Shown: positions 21,933 to 33,239, numbered from the stretch's first letter. The stretch: DNA of 64,000 nucleotides from Ichthyophis bannanicus (GCA_033557465.1 CM066032.1:1315543758-1315607757); one strand, 5' to 3'. Numbers and translations are program-made. The notes: generated by a model from the sequence alone, not told the origin.

Positions 21933-23329
21933 ATATGCATGAGATACATCTGCATACCATGGGGGTGGCGCATAGAAATGCAGCACAGGCATCTTTATCA
22001 GAGGCAGCATGGAACCGGAATGGTGTTTGGCCCTCCAGGACTACGTTTGGGAGACTCTGCTCTAGGTAATGTGCATGTATATGGTGTCTGTGCTCTGTAG
22101 GGTAAAATGTGGGTGTCTTGAGCATGTTTACGTCATCTGCAATAAAGGTGCTGTCTGTATTAGCACGTTGTAGTAGTGGGTAAAATATGGGGACTGGGTT
22201 GGCAGGAACCACAGCTGGGACCTGAACCAATGACCCTCTGCTTCTGAATATACTGGTTTTGTGCACTGCACCACCTTGTTGCCACAGAGTCTGTACATTC
22301 CTTGGTGATATCATGACTGTTCGTCAAACAGGGCCCGTCTGTTGCAGTACACGGCACCCACCTACACAGGGCTAGGCCACGGTCTGCTCTGGGCAGCTGC
22401 CACTGCCCCCCTCCACCACCAGTATCCCTCAGCCACCATGCTGACATGCCCTTCTGCTGGTGGAGCTGGTGGTGCTCAGTTTCAGGCTATCGAATGTGCA
22501 GGTAGGTGGCTGCCTATGGTGCGGGTTATGGGGTAGGGGTGTTTGCATAGACGTCCACGCTCCCCCCCAGCCCCACCTGCCAATGTTCCGTGCCCTTGGG
22601 GGTTGCTGTTGGGTACTATCCCCTGTGACACTTTGGGAAACACACTCGTGCCCATGTTGGGCCTTCATCAGTTGCTGTCTGGCTGCTCTGCTGTTTCAGC
22701 ATTCGTATGGGCCACCTAGGCATCACCCTAGTCCGCACTGTGGCCCAGCTCCACCACAGCATGTGCCGCCTGCGGCCCTCTGTATCCCCTTCTCTGGTAT
22801 CTGTCCAGTTGCCATTCCGACATGCCCGCCCTGATGTTGCGGGATATGTGCACGCCATAGGAACCCTGTCCAATGGTGGGGAAAACCCTGAGCAGCGCTA
22901 TTTCACTGTGGGCCCATTCACCTTGTATGGGGATGGCGTATAGACCCTTCCACGATTTATATCTGTTCTATGGAGCTTACTCGGGGGGGGGGGGAGGGGT
23001 TGATGTTTCTCATTGATACCACTATTGGCCAGCTTGGTTATTGTTTTTTTCCAGTTTGTTGGGGTCATTTTCAGTGTTTCTGTGCCCTTTTGTTCTGTGC
23101 ACATGTATCACACTTATCACTTTGTTTTGGTTTCCCTGCCTGGGCTGACACTTAAATGGTTTCTCTCTCTTTTAATGTGTATTTAACGGCAGGTTTTCGT
23201 TCGCGTTGGAATTCAGCTCTGAAAATCAGCGCGTTAGTGTGAAGGGAGCCTCTCCCCGCCCACTCTCCGCCCATTGACCCCTTCTCTCCACCCTCTCTCC
23301 ACCTTCTGCGGTGTTTTACCGCGCCGCGG

Positions 23330-23455
23330 GGCATTACGATCGTTAGTGCATCATAACGCGCGTTATGTAACGTTAATGATTGTAAGCGCAGCATAACGCG
23401 CGTTATGATGCGCTAACGATCGTTAACGTTACATAACGCGTGTTATTCATGTTTA
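23330..23455. repeat. Palindrome-dense subterminal block of TIR copy 2
   Basis: About 125 bases made almost wholly of overlapping 'cgttatg', 'cataacg' and 'cgatcgttaacg' words that are self-complementary. It lies just inside the right terminus and is a plausible transposase-binding zone, by analogy with other TIR elements. Confidence 0.6.
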
Positions 23456-23481
23456 CCGCGGTTTAGTAAACATACCCCATA

Positions 23482-24629
23482 GTATTTGAGCGCTGAGTGC
23501 AAGTTTGAGTAAATGTGGTGCAAGTATGTGTTTAAGGAAACAAGGAGTTTAGTAAGCTCTTCAGCATAGGGAAATAAGTTTAGATAGGTACTTTTAGGTA
23601 GGGACTTTGTTTAATTTTATTTATTTAGTTAGGGAACGTAACAAAGTTTGTGACAAAGGAATAATTTAGGTTGTCTCATACCTAAACTTGAAAGAAGTTA
23701 GGGTTTTGTCTCCCTTTTTATTAAATTAAGTTAGGGAGCCAGGTATCCCGGACTCCGTGGATTCAGACGTACGGCGGTTCCTGCGCGAATCTTGGGCCCC
23801 TACACTTCAATTCTCGCAGCTGTGTGGACAATAATAAAAAAAAGAAGTCAGTCTTACATCTCAGCTGAATGAACAAAGAAAGCTAAGTGAAGTACTTAAT
23901 ATAAGCTGTGTGTTAAAAAGAAGGAAGAGGAGAGCAGGGGGAAAAGACTGGACAATCCCGACTTGTTACTGATGTAATATGTCTTCATCACAAAGAAAAA
24001 TAAAACATCATAAAACATCAGGACTTACAAATTAACGACTGAAGTTAACAGAAAAGTATTATTTTTTTCTTGTGCTACATTAGTCAGAGAAGAAACTTAT
24101 CTGATTAGAATAGTTAAGATTTCCCTTATTAGAGTTGTGACAAGTTGCTATTGATTTTTCTGTTAAAGAAAATATTGTTTTTTATTTAAGAAACTAAGTT
24201 ACAGGAGTAGCTAGTAGTATAAAATTGTTTAGTAAAAAGAGAAAATATGTGCAACTTTTTGGTGCAATAAAAGAAGAGATGTATAATGGGTTGTTCTTAC
24301 ATGTTTTACTGAAAATCTGGAAAGATTATTTCAACTAAATATACACAGTAAATAACAACAAAAGTGTCAGAACCTGTGTGGAATAAATATTAAGACACTT
24401 TGCAATAATTCTATTTATAAACTTTATTTATACCACCTAAGTTTACTTATTTTATTTATTTCCCCAGTTCCTTTTGAAGAAACTGGTGTGTACTGTACCT
24501 TTCCCATTTGTAAGCTGGTGATAGCGCCTTTCCTTACGGCACCGTGACACACAATTTAAATAAGGAAGCTACATCAGGGCGCTGGTCACTGGTTTGCAAA
24601 TAGGGGTGGGCTACATTATTTTCCCCCTA
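23482..24629. other. No gene recognised
   Basis: AT-rich, with frequent 'tttaattta' and 'aagtta' words. It continues the sequence interrupted by TIR copy 2. No coding frame is supported. Confidence 0.35.
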
Positions 24630-25475
24630 TACCTTCCTCTCCCCTTCCTCCTTCCTCTGTCTGTGTTGATAACACTCTTCTACTTCCTGTTTCCTCAGCC
24701 CGTAACCTTGGTGTCATCTTGGACTCCTCCCTTTCCTTCTCCTCACATATCCAACAGATAGTTAAAAATCTGTTGTTTCTTTATCAATAACATTAACAAA
24801 ATCCGCCCCTTCCTCTCTGAACATACCACTAAAACACTTTTCCACTCTCTAATTACTTCCCATCTCGACTATTGCAGCCTCCTTCTTGCTGGTCTCCCTC
24901 TCAGTCACCTCTCTACTCTTCAATCTATTCAGAACTCTGCTGCGTGACTAATCTTTCAGCAGCCTCAATTTAGTCATATAACCCCTCTTCTCAGGTCACT
25001 TCATTGGCTTCCCTTCCGTTTCTGTATCCAATTCAAACTCTTCCTTCTGACTTTTAAATGCATTCAATCTTCTGCCTCTCTCTATCCTTCCTCTCTCCTT
25101 CCCCCCACACCCCTCCTCGTGAACTCCGCTCTTCTACTGGTTTGCTTCTCTCTTTGCCCTTTTCCTCCACTGCCAACTCAAGACTTTGTCCTTTCACCTT
25201 GCTGCTCCTTATGCCTGGAACAAACTTACTGAGTCTGTATGTCAGGCTTCATCTCTGCCTCTTTTCATATCTAAACTAAAGGCTCGCCTCTTTGAGACTG
25301 CCTTTGGATCCTGATCCCTTGTTTCCTTGTGTCTTCTTGCTCTCTCTATTCTATCCTTCTTATCTTTTGTCTTGTCTGTCTTGATTAGATTGAAAGCTCT
25401 GATGAATAGGGACTATCTCTATCTGTGGTTGTACAGCTCTGTGTATGCCTTGTAGCACTTTATAAATGTTTTGTT
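24630..25475 (+). pseudogene. L2/Rex1-like LINE 3' end
   Basis: Shifting frames give the C-terminal ORF2 blocks: 'ARNLGVILDSSLSFSSHIQQ' near 24700, 'SLITSHLDYC' near 24846, 'LRSLHWLPF' near 24993, and a 'ALLLVCFSL' block near 25130. The 3' UTR 'agattgaaagctctgatgaa...gtagcactttataaatg' is the usual tail of such LINEs. It has many frameshifts. It probably belongs to the same lineage as the pyrimidine-rich LINE at 41215-43985. Confidence 0.75.
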
Positions 25476-25569
25476 TATTTATTTAGCTGCGCTTATACAG
25501 TATACTGCTAAATCTAGTAGCAGTAGTAGGTATCATACCTTGAAACCCTCTGCTCAGTGTGTAGTGGTG

Positions 25570-25827
25570 TAGGATGTTAGGAATCATGAGGAGAGGAATG
25601 GAGAATAAAACCAAGGATATTATAATGTTTCTGCATAGCTCTATGGTGCAACCACACTTTGAATATTGTGTGCAATTCTGCCCGCTGTATCTTAAAAAGG
25701 ATATAGTGGAATTAGAAAAGGTACAGAAAACAGTGACAAAATGATAAAGGGGAAGGAAGAATACTCTTACAAGGAAAGGCGTAAAAGGTTAGGGTTCTGT
25801 AGCTTGGAAAAGAGACAGCTGAGTTTC
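25570..25827 (+). pseudogene. CR1-like LINE, 5' piece of an interrupted copy
   Basis: It translates to 'HFEYCVQFCPLYLKKDIVEL' and 'YSYKERRKRLGFCSLEKRQL'. It breaks off at 25827 and resumes at about 26513 with 'DMIEVYKTINGV', so a 0.7-kb stretch was inserted here. Confidence 0.75.
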
Positions 25828-25861
25828 CTTACCGCTATCCTTGCTACAGTATATTCTAGTC

Positions 25862-26407
25862 CAGGGGTGGGCAAACCTGGTCCTGGAGGGCCACAGACCA
25901 GTCAGGTTTTCGGGATATCTCTAATGAATATGCATGAGATATATATGCATTAGAGATATCCTGCCAACCTGACTGGTTTGTGGCCCTCCAGGGCTGGATT
26001 TGGAGACCCCTGCCTTACACCTCTGTCATTTAAGATTGTGAGTGGACAAGGTGCAGATGTCCAAGATATCAAAAAGGTTAGATAGAATTTGTCACAGTCC
26101 TCCTCACTTCTCACCACCACCAAAAAATTGTCTATTAGACAACTTTTTGGTGGTGGTGAGAATCGAGGAGGAATGTGACACATTCTATATACCCTTTCGA
26201 TGTCTAGGACATCTGTACCTTGCCCACTCACGATCTTAAATGACAGAGGTGTAAGGCAGGGGTCTCCAAATCCAGCCCTGGAGGGCCACAAACCAGTGAG
26301 GTTGGCAGGATATCTCTAATGCATATATATCTCATGCATGTTCATTAGGGATATCCCGAAAACCTGACTGGTCTGCGGCCCTCCAGGACCGGAGTTTCCC
26401 ACCCCTG
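25862..26407. mobile_element. 546-bp palindromic hAT miniature element, copy 2
   Basis: The left terminus is CAGGGGTGGGCAAA; the right is degenerate, ending TTTCCCACCCCTG. The flanks TTCTAGTC and CTCTAAAC agree at 5 of 8 positions. The length is exactly that of copy 1 at 6747-7292 and the sequence is closely similar, with the same central hairpin. Confidence 0.85.
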
Positions 26408-26512
26408 CTCTAAACCCTTTTGAGCAGGGACTGTCTCTTACATGTCTCTCTACAGTGCTGCATATGCCTTGTAGGGTTACGTTACACAAATGTCAAGTAC
26501 TAGTAAGTGGTA
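26408..26512 (+). repeat. LINE/SINE-type 3' tail
   Basis: 'cccttttgagcagggactgt...gtgctgcatatgccttgtag' resembles the 3' tail at 25390-25470. It came in with the sequence that interrupts the CR1. Confidence 0.5.
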
Positions 26513-26930
26513 GATATGATAGAGGTCTATAAAACAATTAATGGAGTGGACGGGTAAACACAGATCAGTTATTTACTCCTTCAAAAAGTAGGAAGAGTAA
26601 GGGACACGCAATGAAGCTACAATGTAGCACATTTAAGTCTAATCGGAGAAAATATTTTTTTACTCAATGCATAATCAAACTCTAGAATTCATTCCTGAAG
26701 GGTATAGTAAAAGTTGAGTTTAAAAGAGTTTTCGACAAGAGGAAAAATCCATAAATCATTATTAAAGTCGACAGGTAAATGTACTGCTTGCTTCTGGGAT
26801 AAGCAACATGGACTCTGTCTACCATTTGGAAACCTGCCTCGAACTTGTGACCTAAATTGGCCACTGTTGGAAAGAGGATTCTGGGTTTGATGGACCTTTG
26901 GTCTGATCTAATATGGCACATGTTATATTC
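26513..26930 (+). pseudogene. CR1-like LINE, 3' piece of an interrupted copy
   Basis: It continues the CR1 C-terminus and 3' UTR ('gtggccactgttggaaagag', 'gatggacctttggtctgatc') with several stops. The octamer tail is poorly preserved. Confidence 0.7.
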
Positions 26931-28012
26931 TGACAGTGATTGATTTGGGTTATTTGGCCGCCAATTCCCTGTTCCTCATCCCAAGAAGTAAGAGGCGGTA
27001 ATTCTCAAATCAATCTTGTTAAGAAATGCTAATAGACCTGTTCTTCAGAAGCTCGGAAATCTTTTTTTATTTTGCAATTGTGCTGCATACTGATATAAAA
27101 GTGTAAGGCACTTCATCTATTTAACAGGTCCCTGTGTCAAAGATCTTCCAGGAATATTCAGCAGTTTGGCAATGGCCATTCAAGGAGAAATGGAATAGGA
27201 AACTAGGGGGTATGTTTACTAAACGGCGCACTTGTGCGGGGCGCACTTGAGCGCCCTAAAATGATGCATTTAAGTGCTCTTAAGCGCCCCGTACGCGTGC
27301 GCGTCACATTAATGGGCCCCGCACGAGTGCGCCGAAAACGCGCACGTTTGCGGGGCGCTCATGTGCGATAGAGGCGTGGAAAGGCGAAATGAGGGCGGAG
27401 GAAGGCCCCCGAGGGGCGGAGAGACGGGGTCAATGGGTGGAATGTTGGAGGGGAGAGACTCCCCGCACAGGAGCGTGCCCGAATTTACAAGGAAAAAATA
27501 CCGCGAGTGAAACACTCGCGGTAGAGCGCATTTAAAGGGAAGAGAAACCATTTACGTCAGCAATGTACAGCAAAATCGGGGAAACCTAAAAACCGTGAGC
27601 AGTGTGATACATGTGCACAGAACAAAATAGCAAATATGATATGAAAATGACCACAACAAATTCTAAGAAAATTATAATCCAGCTGGGCAACAGTGATATT
27701 AATGGGCAACCATACAAAACACTCCCAGGAAAGCTCCAAAAAAAGAAATGATTTATGGAAGGGTCTACGCTCCGTAAACTCATTCAAAAGCACTGCATTT
27801 TAATGGAGCTTTCCTGGGAGTGTTTTCCAGGTTGCCCATTGATATCACTGTTGCGCAGCTTGGTTATGGTTTCCTTCCCCTTTTTTGGAGGGCATTTGTG
27901 AGGTTTATTTGCACCTTTGTCCCCATACAAGGTCAACGAGCCCACAGTAAAATTGTGAAGAGCAGGGTGTCTGACTCGTGAGGCCAGGTATCACATCTCC
28001 AGAGACTGCACT

Positions 28013-28105
28013 GTTTCTGTGGCCACAGTGTGGTGCAGCAGACACAGCCAGTACCTGTAGGACCAGAGGGCCACAGGTTCAAAGCCCAACTGGGGCTCTT
28101 GCCAA
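28013..28105 (+). repeat. tRNA-derived module in TIR copy 3
   Basis: A 'gtggtgcagcagaca' box-A-like stretch and 'ggttcaaagccc' at 28076 resemble the module at 28480-28565, suggesting an internal duplication. Confidence 0.45.
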
Positions 28106-28479
28106 CCCAGTCCCCATCATGTTACCCACCACTAAACAGTAAGAATACAGACACTCTTTTATTGCAGAGAACATAAGCATGGTCCCAACACCTATATTTT
28201 ACCCTACACCACACACAAACCATAACAATGGGCATTGCCTACAGCCGAGTCCCCCAAAGTCAGTCCTGGAGTGCTACAACTCACTCAAGTCATATGTTTT
28301 TCCCAGATAGGAACATGTCTGCATGTTTGCGGAAGGGTACAGGTGGCGGAGGGGGCAGTGGCTGCAAACCACAGCAGACAGTGGCCTAGGCCTGTGCAGG
28401 CTGGCACCGTCCACCGCAACAGACAGGCTCTGTCGGATGTACAGTCATGTACTCCCCAGGGAACACAGCATATCAGTGG

Positions 28480-28565
28480 CAACATGGTGGTGCAGTGCAC
28501 ACAGACAGTGTGTGCAGGAACAGATGGTCACAGGTTCAAAGCCCAGCTGGGGCTCCTGCCAATCC
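28480..28565 (+). repeat. tRNA-derived module in TIR copy 3
   Basis: 'ggtggtgcagtgcacac' is followed by 'ggttcaaagccc' at 28533. It corresponds to 13140-13212 in copy 1. Confidence 0.45.
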
Positions 28566-28700
28566 AGGCCACATATTTTTCCTACAACTAAACCGTGATA
28601 GTAAGGACAAAACTGTATAGCTAGGAACATATGCATGATTAATACGCCTATAGTTTACCACAGCACTCACAGACACCATAAACAGGCGCATTACCTGGAG

Positions 28701-28893
28701 CAGAGTCTCCCAAATGCAGTCCTGGAGGGCCCCACACCATTCAGGTTCCATGCTGCCTCTAACAAAGATGCCTGTGCTGCATAGCTATGCACCACCCCCA
28801 TGGTATGCAGATGTAGCTCATGCATATTTATGAGGGATAGCATGAAAACCAGAACAGTGTGTGGAACACCAGGACTGGATTTGGGGAACTCTG
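28701..28893. mobile_element. hAT miniature inside TIR copy 3
   Basis: It starts CAGAGTCTCCCAAA and ends GGGGAACTCTG, 193 bp like copy 1. The flanks ACCTGGAG and CCGTAAAG are diverged. It has the same interior palindrome and the same position in the parent element as in copies 1 and 2. Confidence 0.75.
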
Positions 28894-30437
28894 CCGTAAA
28901 GCAGCAGCCAACAGGGCCAGACACCCCCCCACAGGCCCCATTGGCCAATGCCTCCTGGAGAGGCAGGACATTGGGCCCTGCCTGTATCTCCCAATACTAA
29001 CAGTTGCATACCTCAGCACTGCCATCCTACACCTGGGTATACGGTACACAGCTATCAAGCATTTCCCATTATAACTGGCAGATCTCCAGTCCTACGTAAA
29101 GCACAGTTTGCTCATTCAGCTCCACCATAACACTCAAACAGATGTCTGCGGTGTGTGCTGCAGGTCTGGTCTCTGACAGTGTTTACCACCCTGGGATGTG
29201 ACCCCCAACAGTAATGTGTACCATATCCATGCATGTACTGTGTCCAGGACTGGTGTGGTGGGTATGGCTGCTGAACCCCTCTATAGTAGCACAATGCTGG
29301 CATAGGTGTGGGGGTGGCTGGCTGTCTATCCAGTGTGTGGTGGCTGCAAACACCTTCTACAGCCCACACTGCCAGCAATGTTGCCAGTATTGGGCTGGCA
29401 ATGTGCATAATGAGGAGCAAGGTACCATGGGTATAGGCCGGACAGGGTGGCCTGGCCAGGGTGCATCTGCACAGGGCATAGGGCACTGACTGGGACATTG
29501 TAGTGCTCGGCCACCACCGACACAGACAGGGTGACCTCAGTATGTCCTGCTGAGAGATCACTCTCACCCTGACTGTGCAGTGACCACAGCATGGCTAGGC
29601 ACCACCATAGTGCTATATAGTATTTCTCTCATGTGATAGATATGGGTTTCCATTTGGGGCCCAGTCACTGAATTATCTGCTTGCTGTGTATGCTGACAGC
29701 TCAGTTTTGGGTGCATGCACTATGGACTAACTAGCAGACTGTTTGTAGCTGGTATGTGGCTTGCAGGGTGCAGTGGCTGTTGGCTTGCTGCAGGGGAATA
29801 TCAGATGGTGGTGGGATGCAACTTGCTATATCCTGGTCTTATGTCTGTCTGCTATTGTGGTATGGCTGTGTTATAGAGCTGCCCTGTGGGGTGTGTTCCT
29901 CAGCAGGACTGGGGTTGATGTTGCCCTCTACTGCCACCTTTGCAGGGAGGTAGAGTGTGGATCTATTGATGGGAGACCATGTTTGCCACCCTTGGGTGGT
30001 GTGGCATGGCGGCTGCACCTGACTGAGGAAGACACTACCTATCTTACACATTAACACTACTCTGGACCTCCCACATGGCCTCCATCAGCCATGGAAGGTG
30101 TTGTGGACCTGCTCTTGGGCGCCTCATTGCACACTCAGGGTGAGCACAGTACCCGCACGATGTGACGGTGTGTAGCTACTCTGTGCCAGTAAAACACCCG
30201 GTCAGTACCCCCCTACCAGGCCGAGGTGCTGTGTGGGTGCACCCGGTCACTTCCCCCAACCAGGCCGAGGTGCTGTGGGGGTGCATTCCCCATCTTGTGT
30301 CCATCTGTGGACAGCTGATTTGCATGTGCAGTGCATCATGGGTACGGGTGGGCTAACCCTATCCTGGTGACCACAGCAGACTGTCTGTGTGGTGACATGC
30401 AGGCTTTCTGTAGCCAGCCAGCCAGGGGCTTGCTAGC

Positions 30438-30510
30438 AGCTGTAGCCTAATGGTTACATCCCTGCCTGTGAAGTCAGAGGTCATGGGTTCAAACCCAAGT
30501 TGGGGTTATT
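30438..30510 (+). repeat. tRNA-derived module in TIR copy 3
   Basis: Box A TAGCCTAATGG at 30443 and box B GGTTCAAACCC at 30486, 43 bases apart. It corresponds to the copy 1 module at 15208. Confidence 0.55.
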
Positions 30511-30884
30511 TGTTAGGGTTGTCCAAAGCATTGTTTGTCTTTAATGTACATATTTTGTTGCCAGCAAACAAACCCTCAGCATACTGTACCCATAGGTTGC
30601 CGCTTTATATGGCGCCCTATCGGGTTTCCGTCCATATAAGGTGCACTATACATTATCCTGTGACACAACCTATAGGGTGCCCTATAGGGGACATTTTTAG
30701 GGTGCTGTGGCGGACAGTGCAATTTATAATGTGCCCTATGGAGTGCCGTATAGGGTGCCTTATACGGCACCTTCAATTACGGCACGTGAGGGCGTGTTTG
30801 CTGGCAGAAATTAATAAAATAAACATACGGTGCTGCAGGACAAAATATGTACATTGCAAACCTGCTGCCACAGCCAGCCTTCCG

Positions 30885-31910
30885 TATTAGGCACCATGGG
30901 GAGCAAACCCATGACCCCTGTATCAGCAGTCAGTGCCTTAACCATTGTGCTCCACTGCTGCTCGCCCTTGCATGTCAATGCACCTACCTATGCTTTTCAT
31001 TCCTTAAACTGCACAGTGCTGCCATCAAAAACAGTACTCTGACCTTGCGGTACCTCATACGACACCCTCTACAGTGCCCTGTGAGCAACATTCTAGGGTG
31101 CCGTGGCAGACAGTGCACTTTACAATGTGCCTTATGGGGCGCATTATGTTCACACGCTTTAAGGGTGCGTTTGCTAGTACTGTAAATTAAAATAAACATA
31201 AATTGACTCCTAAAGCAACCTTCCCCATAATACATAATGCTTCAGCTAGCCCTGTTCATTGGGAACTGTGAGGAATTGAACCCTTGCTCCCTGCACCATT
31301 GGTCAGTGTCATAACCATTGTGCTGTGGTTCTATTCCTGTGTTTGCACATCAGCGCGCCGCCTTATGCCTCCTATTATTAAATAGCCTCCTTAAGGAATA
31401 GCCTACTGCCCATCTGCGCGCCGCCTTATGCCGCCCATTATTTGTATGCCTCCTAAAATATCACCTTACCAAGCCCTGTTCATTGAGCAAAGTGGGGGAT
31501 CAAACTCCTAATCCTTGCACTATTGGTAAGTGCCTTAACCATTGTGCTGTGGTTCTGTGTTTCTGTCTGCACATCAGCGCCCCACTTATACCTTCCAGTA
31601 TACGATTGCCGCCAAAACCGGCGCGCCGCCTTATGCCGCCCAGTAGTAATATGCCGCCAGAAACATCAGCGCGCCACTTTATGCCGCCCAGTATTAATAT
31701 ACCGCATAAAAACATCAGCGTGCCGCCTTATGCCGTCCAGTATTGATGTGCCGCCAAAAAAAATCACTGTGCTGCTTTATTTGGCCCAGTATTTCTCTGC
31801 CTCATAAACTAACACCTCAGCAAGCCATTGAGCATTGTGGGGGTTTGAACCCCTGATCCCCACACCATTGGTCAGTGCTTTAACCATTGTGCTGTGGCTC
31901 TGTTCTTCTG
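30885..31910 (-). repeat. Array of four minus-strand tRNA-derived modules in TIR copy 3
   Basis: Four modules lie at about 30885-30960, 31255-31335, 31475-31555 and 31832-31910. Each contains, on the minus strand, 'agcacaatggtta' as box A. Three have a recognisable box B (for example GGGTTCAATTCC at 31272-31283; 'ggtttgaacccctg' on the plus strand near 31842). The modules are diverged and spaced 220-370 bp apart, with GC-rich minisatellite between the last two. Confidence 0.55.
31577..31810 (+). repeat. Minisatellite in TIR copy 3
   Basis: About four units of roughly 50-58 bp, each with 'gcgccgccttatgccgccca' or a close variant, followed by 'gta(t/g)taatatgccgcc'. This is analogous to the subterminal tandem array of copy 1 but different in sequence. 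Confidence 0.7.
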
Positions 31911-32111
31911 TTTGCAGATCAGCGCGACACATATGCCTCCCGTTCAGCTCTCAGTTGCGGTAAGGTGCGGGGCGCACACGGGCGCCGCGCACCTTAGCGC
32001 ATCTGTCAATCACGGCTTTTCTTCTTCAGGACGGAACGCCCACTCCTTATACGGCACACGCACTCTACCGCGGCACGCACTTTACCGGGCTTTTAGTAAA
32101 CATACCCCTAG

Positions 32112-33239
32112 GTCTGCATGTTGTACATAATCCATTCTTGCAATGTCATAATTTGCTGTCATGGAAAGGTCAGACTCGGGCTGCCTAGTTGCCTAATGAA
32201 AAAGGACAGGGTGCGGTTGGGATGCTGCAGAGGAAGTGTTCACAGTGAAAGAGGAAGGTGCCCAAGTCATTATTATTATTATTACTTAACACTTTTTGTA
32301 TACCGCTTTCTGAACAGTCAAAGCGGTATACATAGAACAACATAGTGAACTCAACTGAACTTATGGAATTGCAACACCTACAGATCGTGATTACAGAGTT
32401 CCATAAGAACCCTTGGTGTGTGTCCCCAGGCCAAAAATTGCTGCTGCAAAGAACAGGAAAGAGGGAAGGGGATTTAAATAAGGGGAAAAAAACCTCTGTG
32501 GAGTTGTGAATGAAAGCTCATGATACCATAGCCCAACATAGTAAAGTTCCAAATGAAGGGGGGAAATTGAGATGGTGGTGCAGACCGACATTTAACTGGA
32601 CTGCTCCAGATTTATACAACAAAACACAAAGTATTTCTTATTGTAACTTCTCCCTGATATGGGGAGGCTAACTGGGAAAAGGAAAGGATGTTATGGGTAA
32701 ACTACAGCAGAGCCAACAGCTAATTACCTCTTTCACGGCTACTGTGAGCTCGTCTTGAGTTTCTGGGACTCCCTCAGCTAGTCCACTGGTTTTAATGGTC
32801 TTAGGAAGGTAATTGAGCCTGGCTTTAAGGATCTCTGTGTCACTGCATATTCCTCCTGCTCTGGTTTGGTCTTTTTGTTTCGTTTGATCATTTCATTTTA
32901 TTGGTTCAGGATGGCATTTGCTTTTTATGTATATTTTAATGGTTTTTTTTAATGTTTTTAATTGTTTTATTGTTTAAATTCTTAATGTCTTACAGATCAT
33001 TTATTTATGTTTATTTATTTAGTGCCTATTTAATCCCTGATGAAGGCAGTGCCAAAGATGGTTATGTCGAGTTAGGCTTTGTGTACCCCAGGATTGAGCT
33101 TATACTCAATAAAGGACTCTGATTTGTACCAACACCATGCTCTGGACTGGTTTGGAGTTAAATAGAGGGCAGAGGTGATAGAAGGGGGGGGGGGGGGAGG
33201 AGTTCGTAAGCCACAAGATCAGTGAGCCAGTAGTGGTGA
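32112..33239. other. LINE tail and unrecognised sequence
   Basis: A LINE 3' tail ('gtataccgctttctgaacag...aaagcggtatacat') lies at 32270-32345. At 33035-33125 'ctgatgaaggcagtgccaaa...caataaaggactct' resembles the 3' end of a retroelement, perhaps Penelope-like (low confidence). The remainder holds nothing I can name. Confidence 0.35.

Larger units (their letters stand above)
19742..22059. mobile_element. hAT miniature inside TIR copy 2, split by an LTR-type insertion
   Basis: The left part 19742-19811 and right part 21933-22059 rejoin to the same element as at 13365-13557. Its outer flanks CTCTACGG and CTCTAGGT match at 6 of 8 positions. Confidence 0.75.
17618..23478 (-). mobile_element. Large TIR element, copy 2 (5861 bp, inverted, with nested insertions)
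   Basis: The termini GGGGTATGTTTACTAAAC and reverse complement are flanked by ATA at 17615-17617 and 23479-23481. Its interior matches copy 1 in reverse order, e.g. the segment near 22160-22870 corresponds to 12600-13260. It carries the ancestral hAT miniature (19742-22059), which was later split by an LTR-type insertion (19812-21932). Without that insertion it would be about 3.7 kb. The right subterminal region is rich in 'cataacgcgcgttatg' and 'cgttaacg' palindromes. No transposase was found. Confidence 0.8.
27207..32108 (+). mobile_element. Large TIR element, copy 3 (4902 bp)
   Basis: The termini GGGGTATGTTTACTAAA and reverse complement are flanked by TAG at 27204-27206 and 32109-32111. 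The left subterminal region is rich in 'gcgcac' words. The interior follows copy 1: segments near 27540-27760, 28020-28130, 28310-28600, the hAT miniature at 28701-28893, and 29100-29600. The right third is longer than in the other copies and contains four minus-strand tRNA-like modules and a minisatellite of about 55-bp units. No transposase-like frame was seen. Confidence 0.8.
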
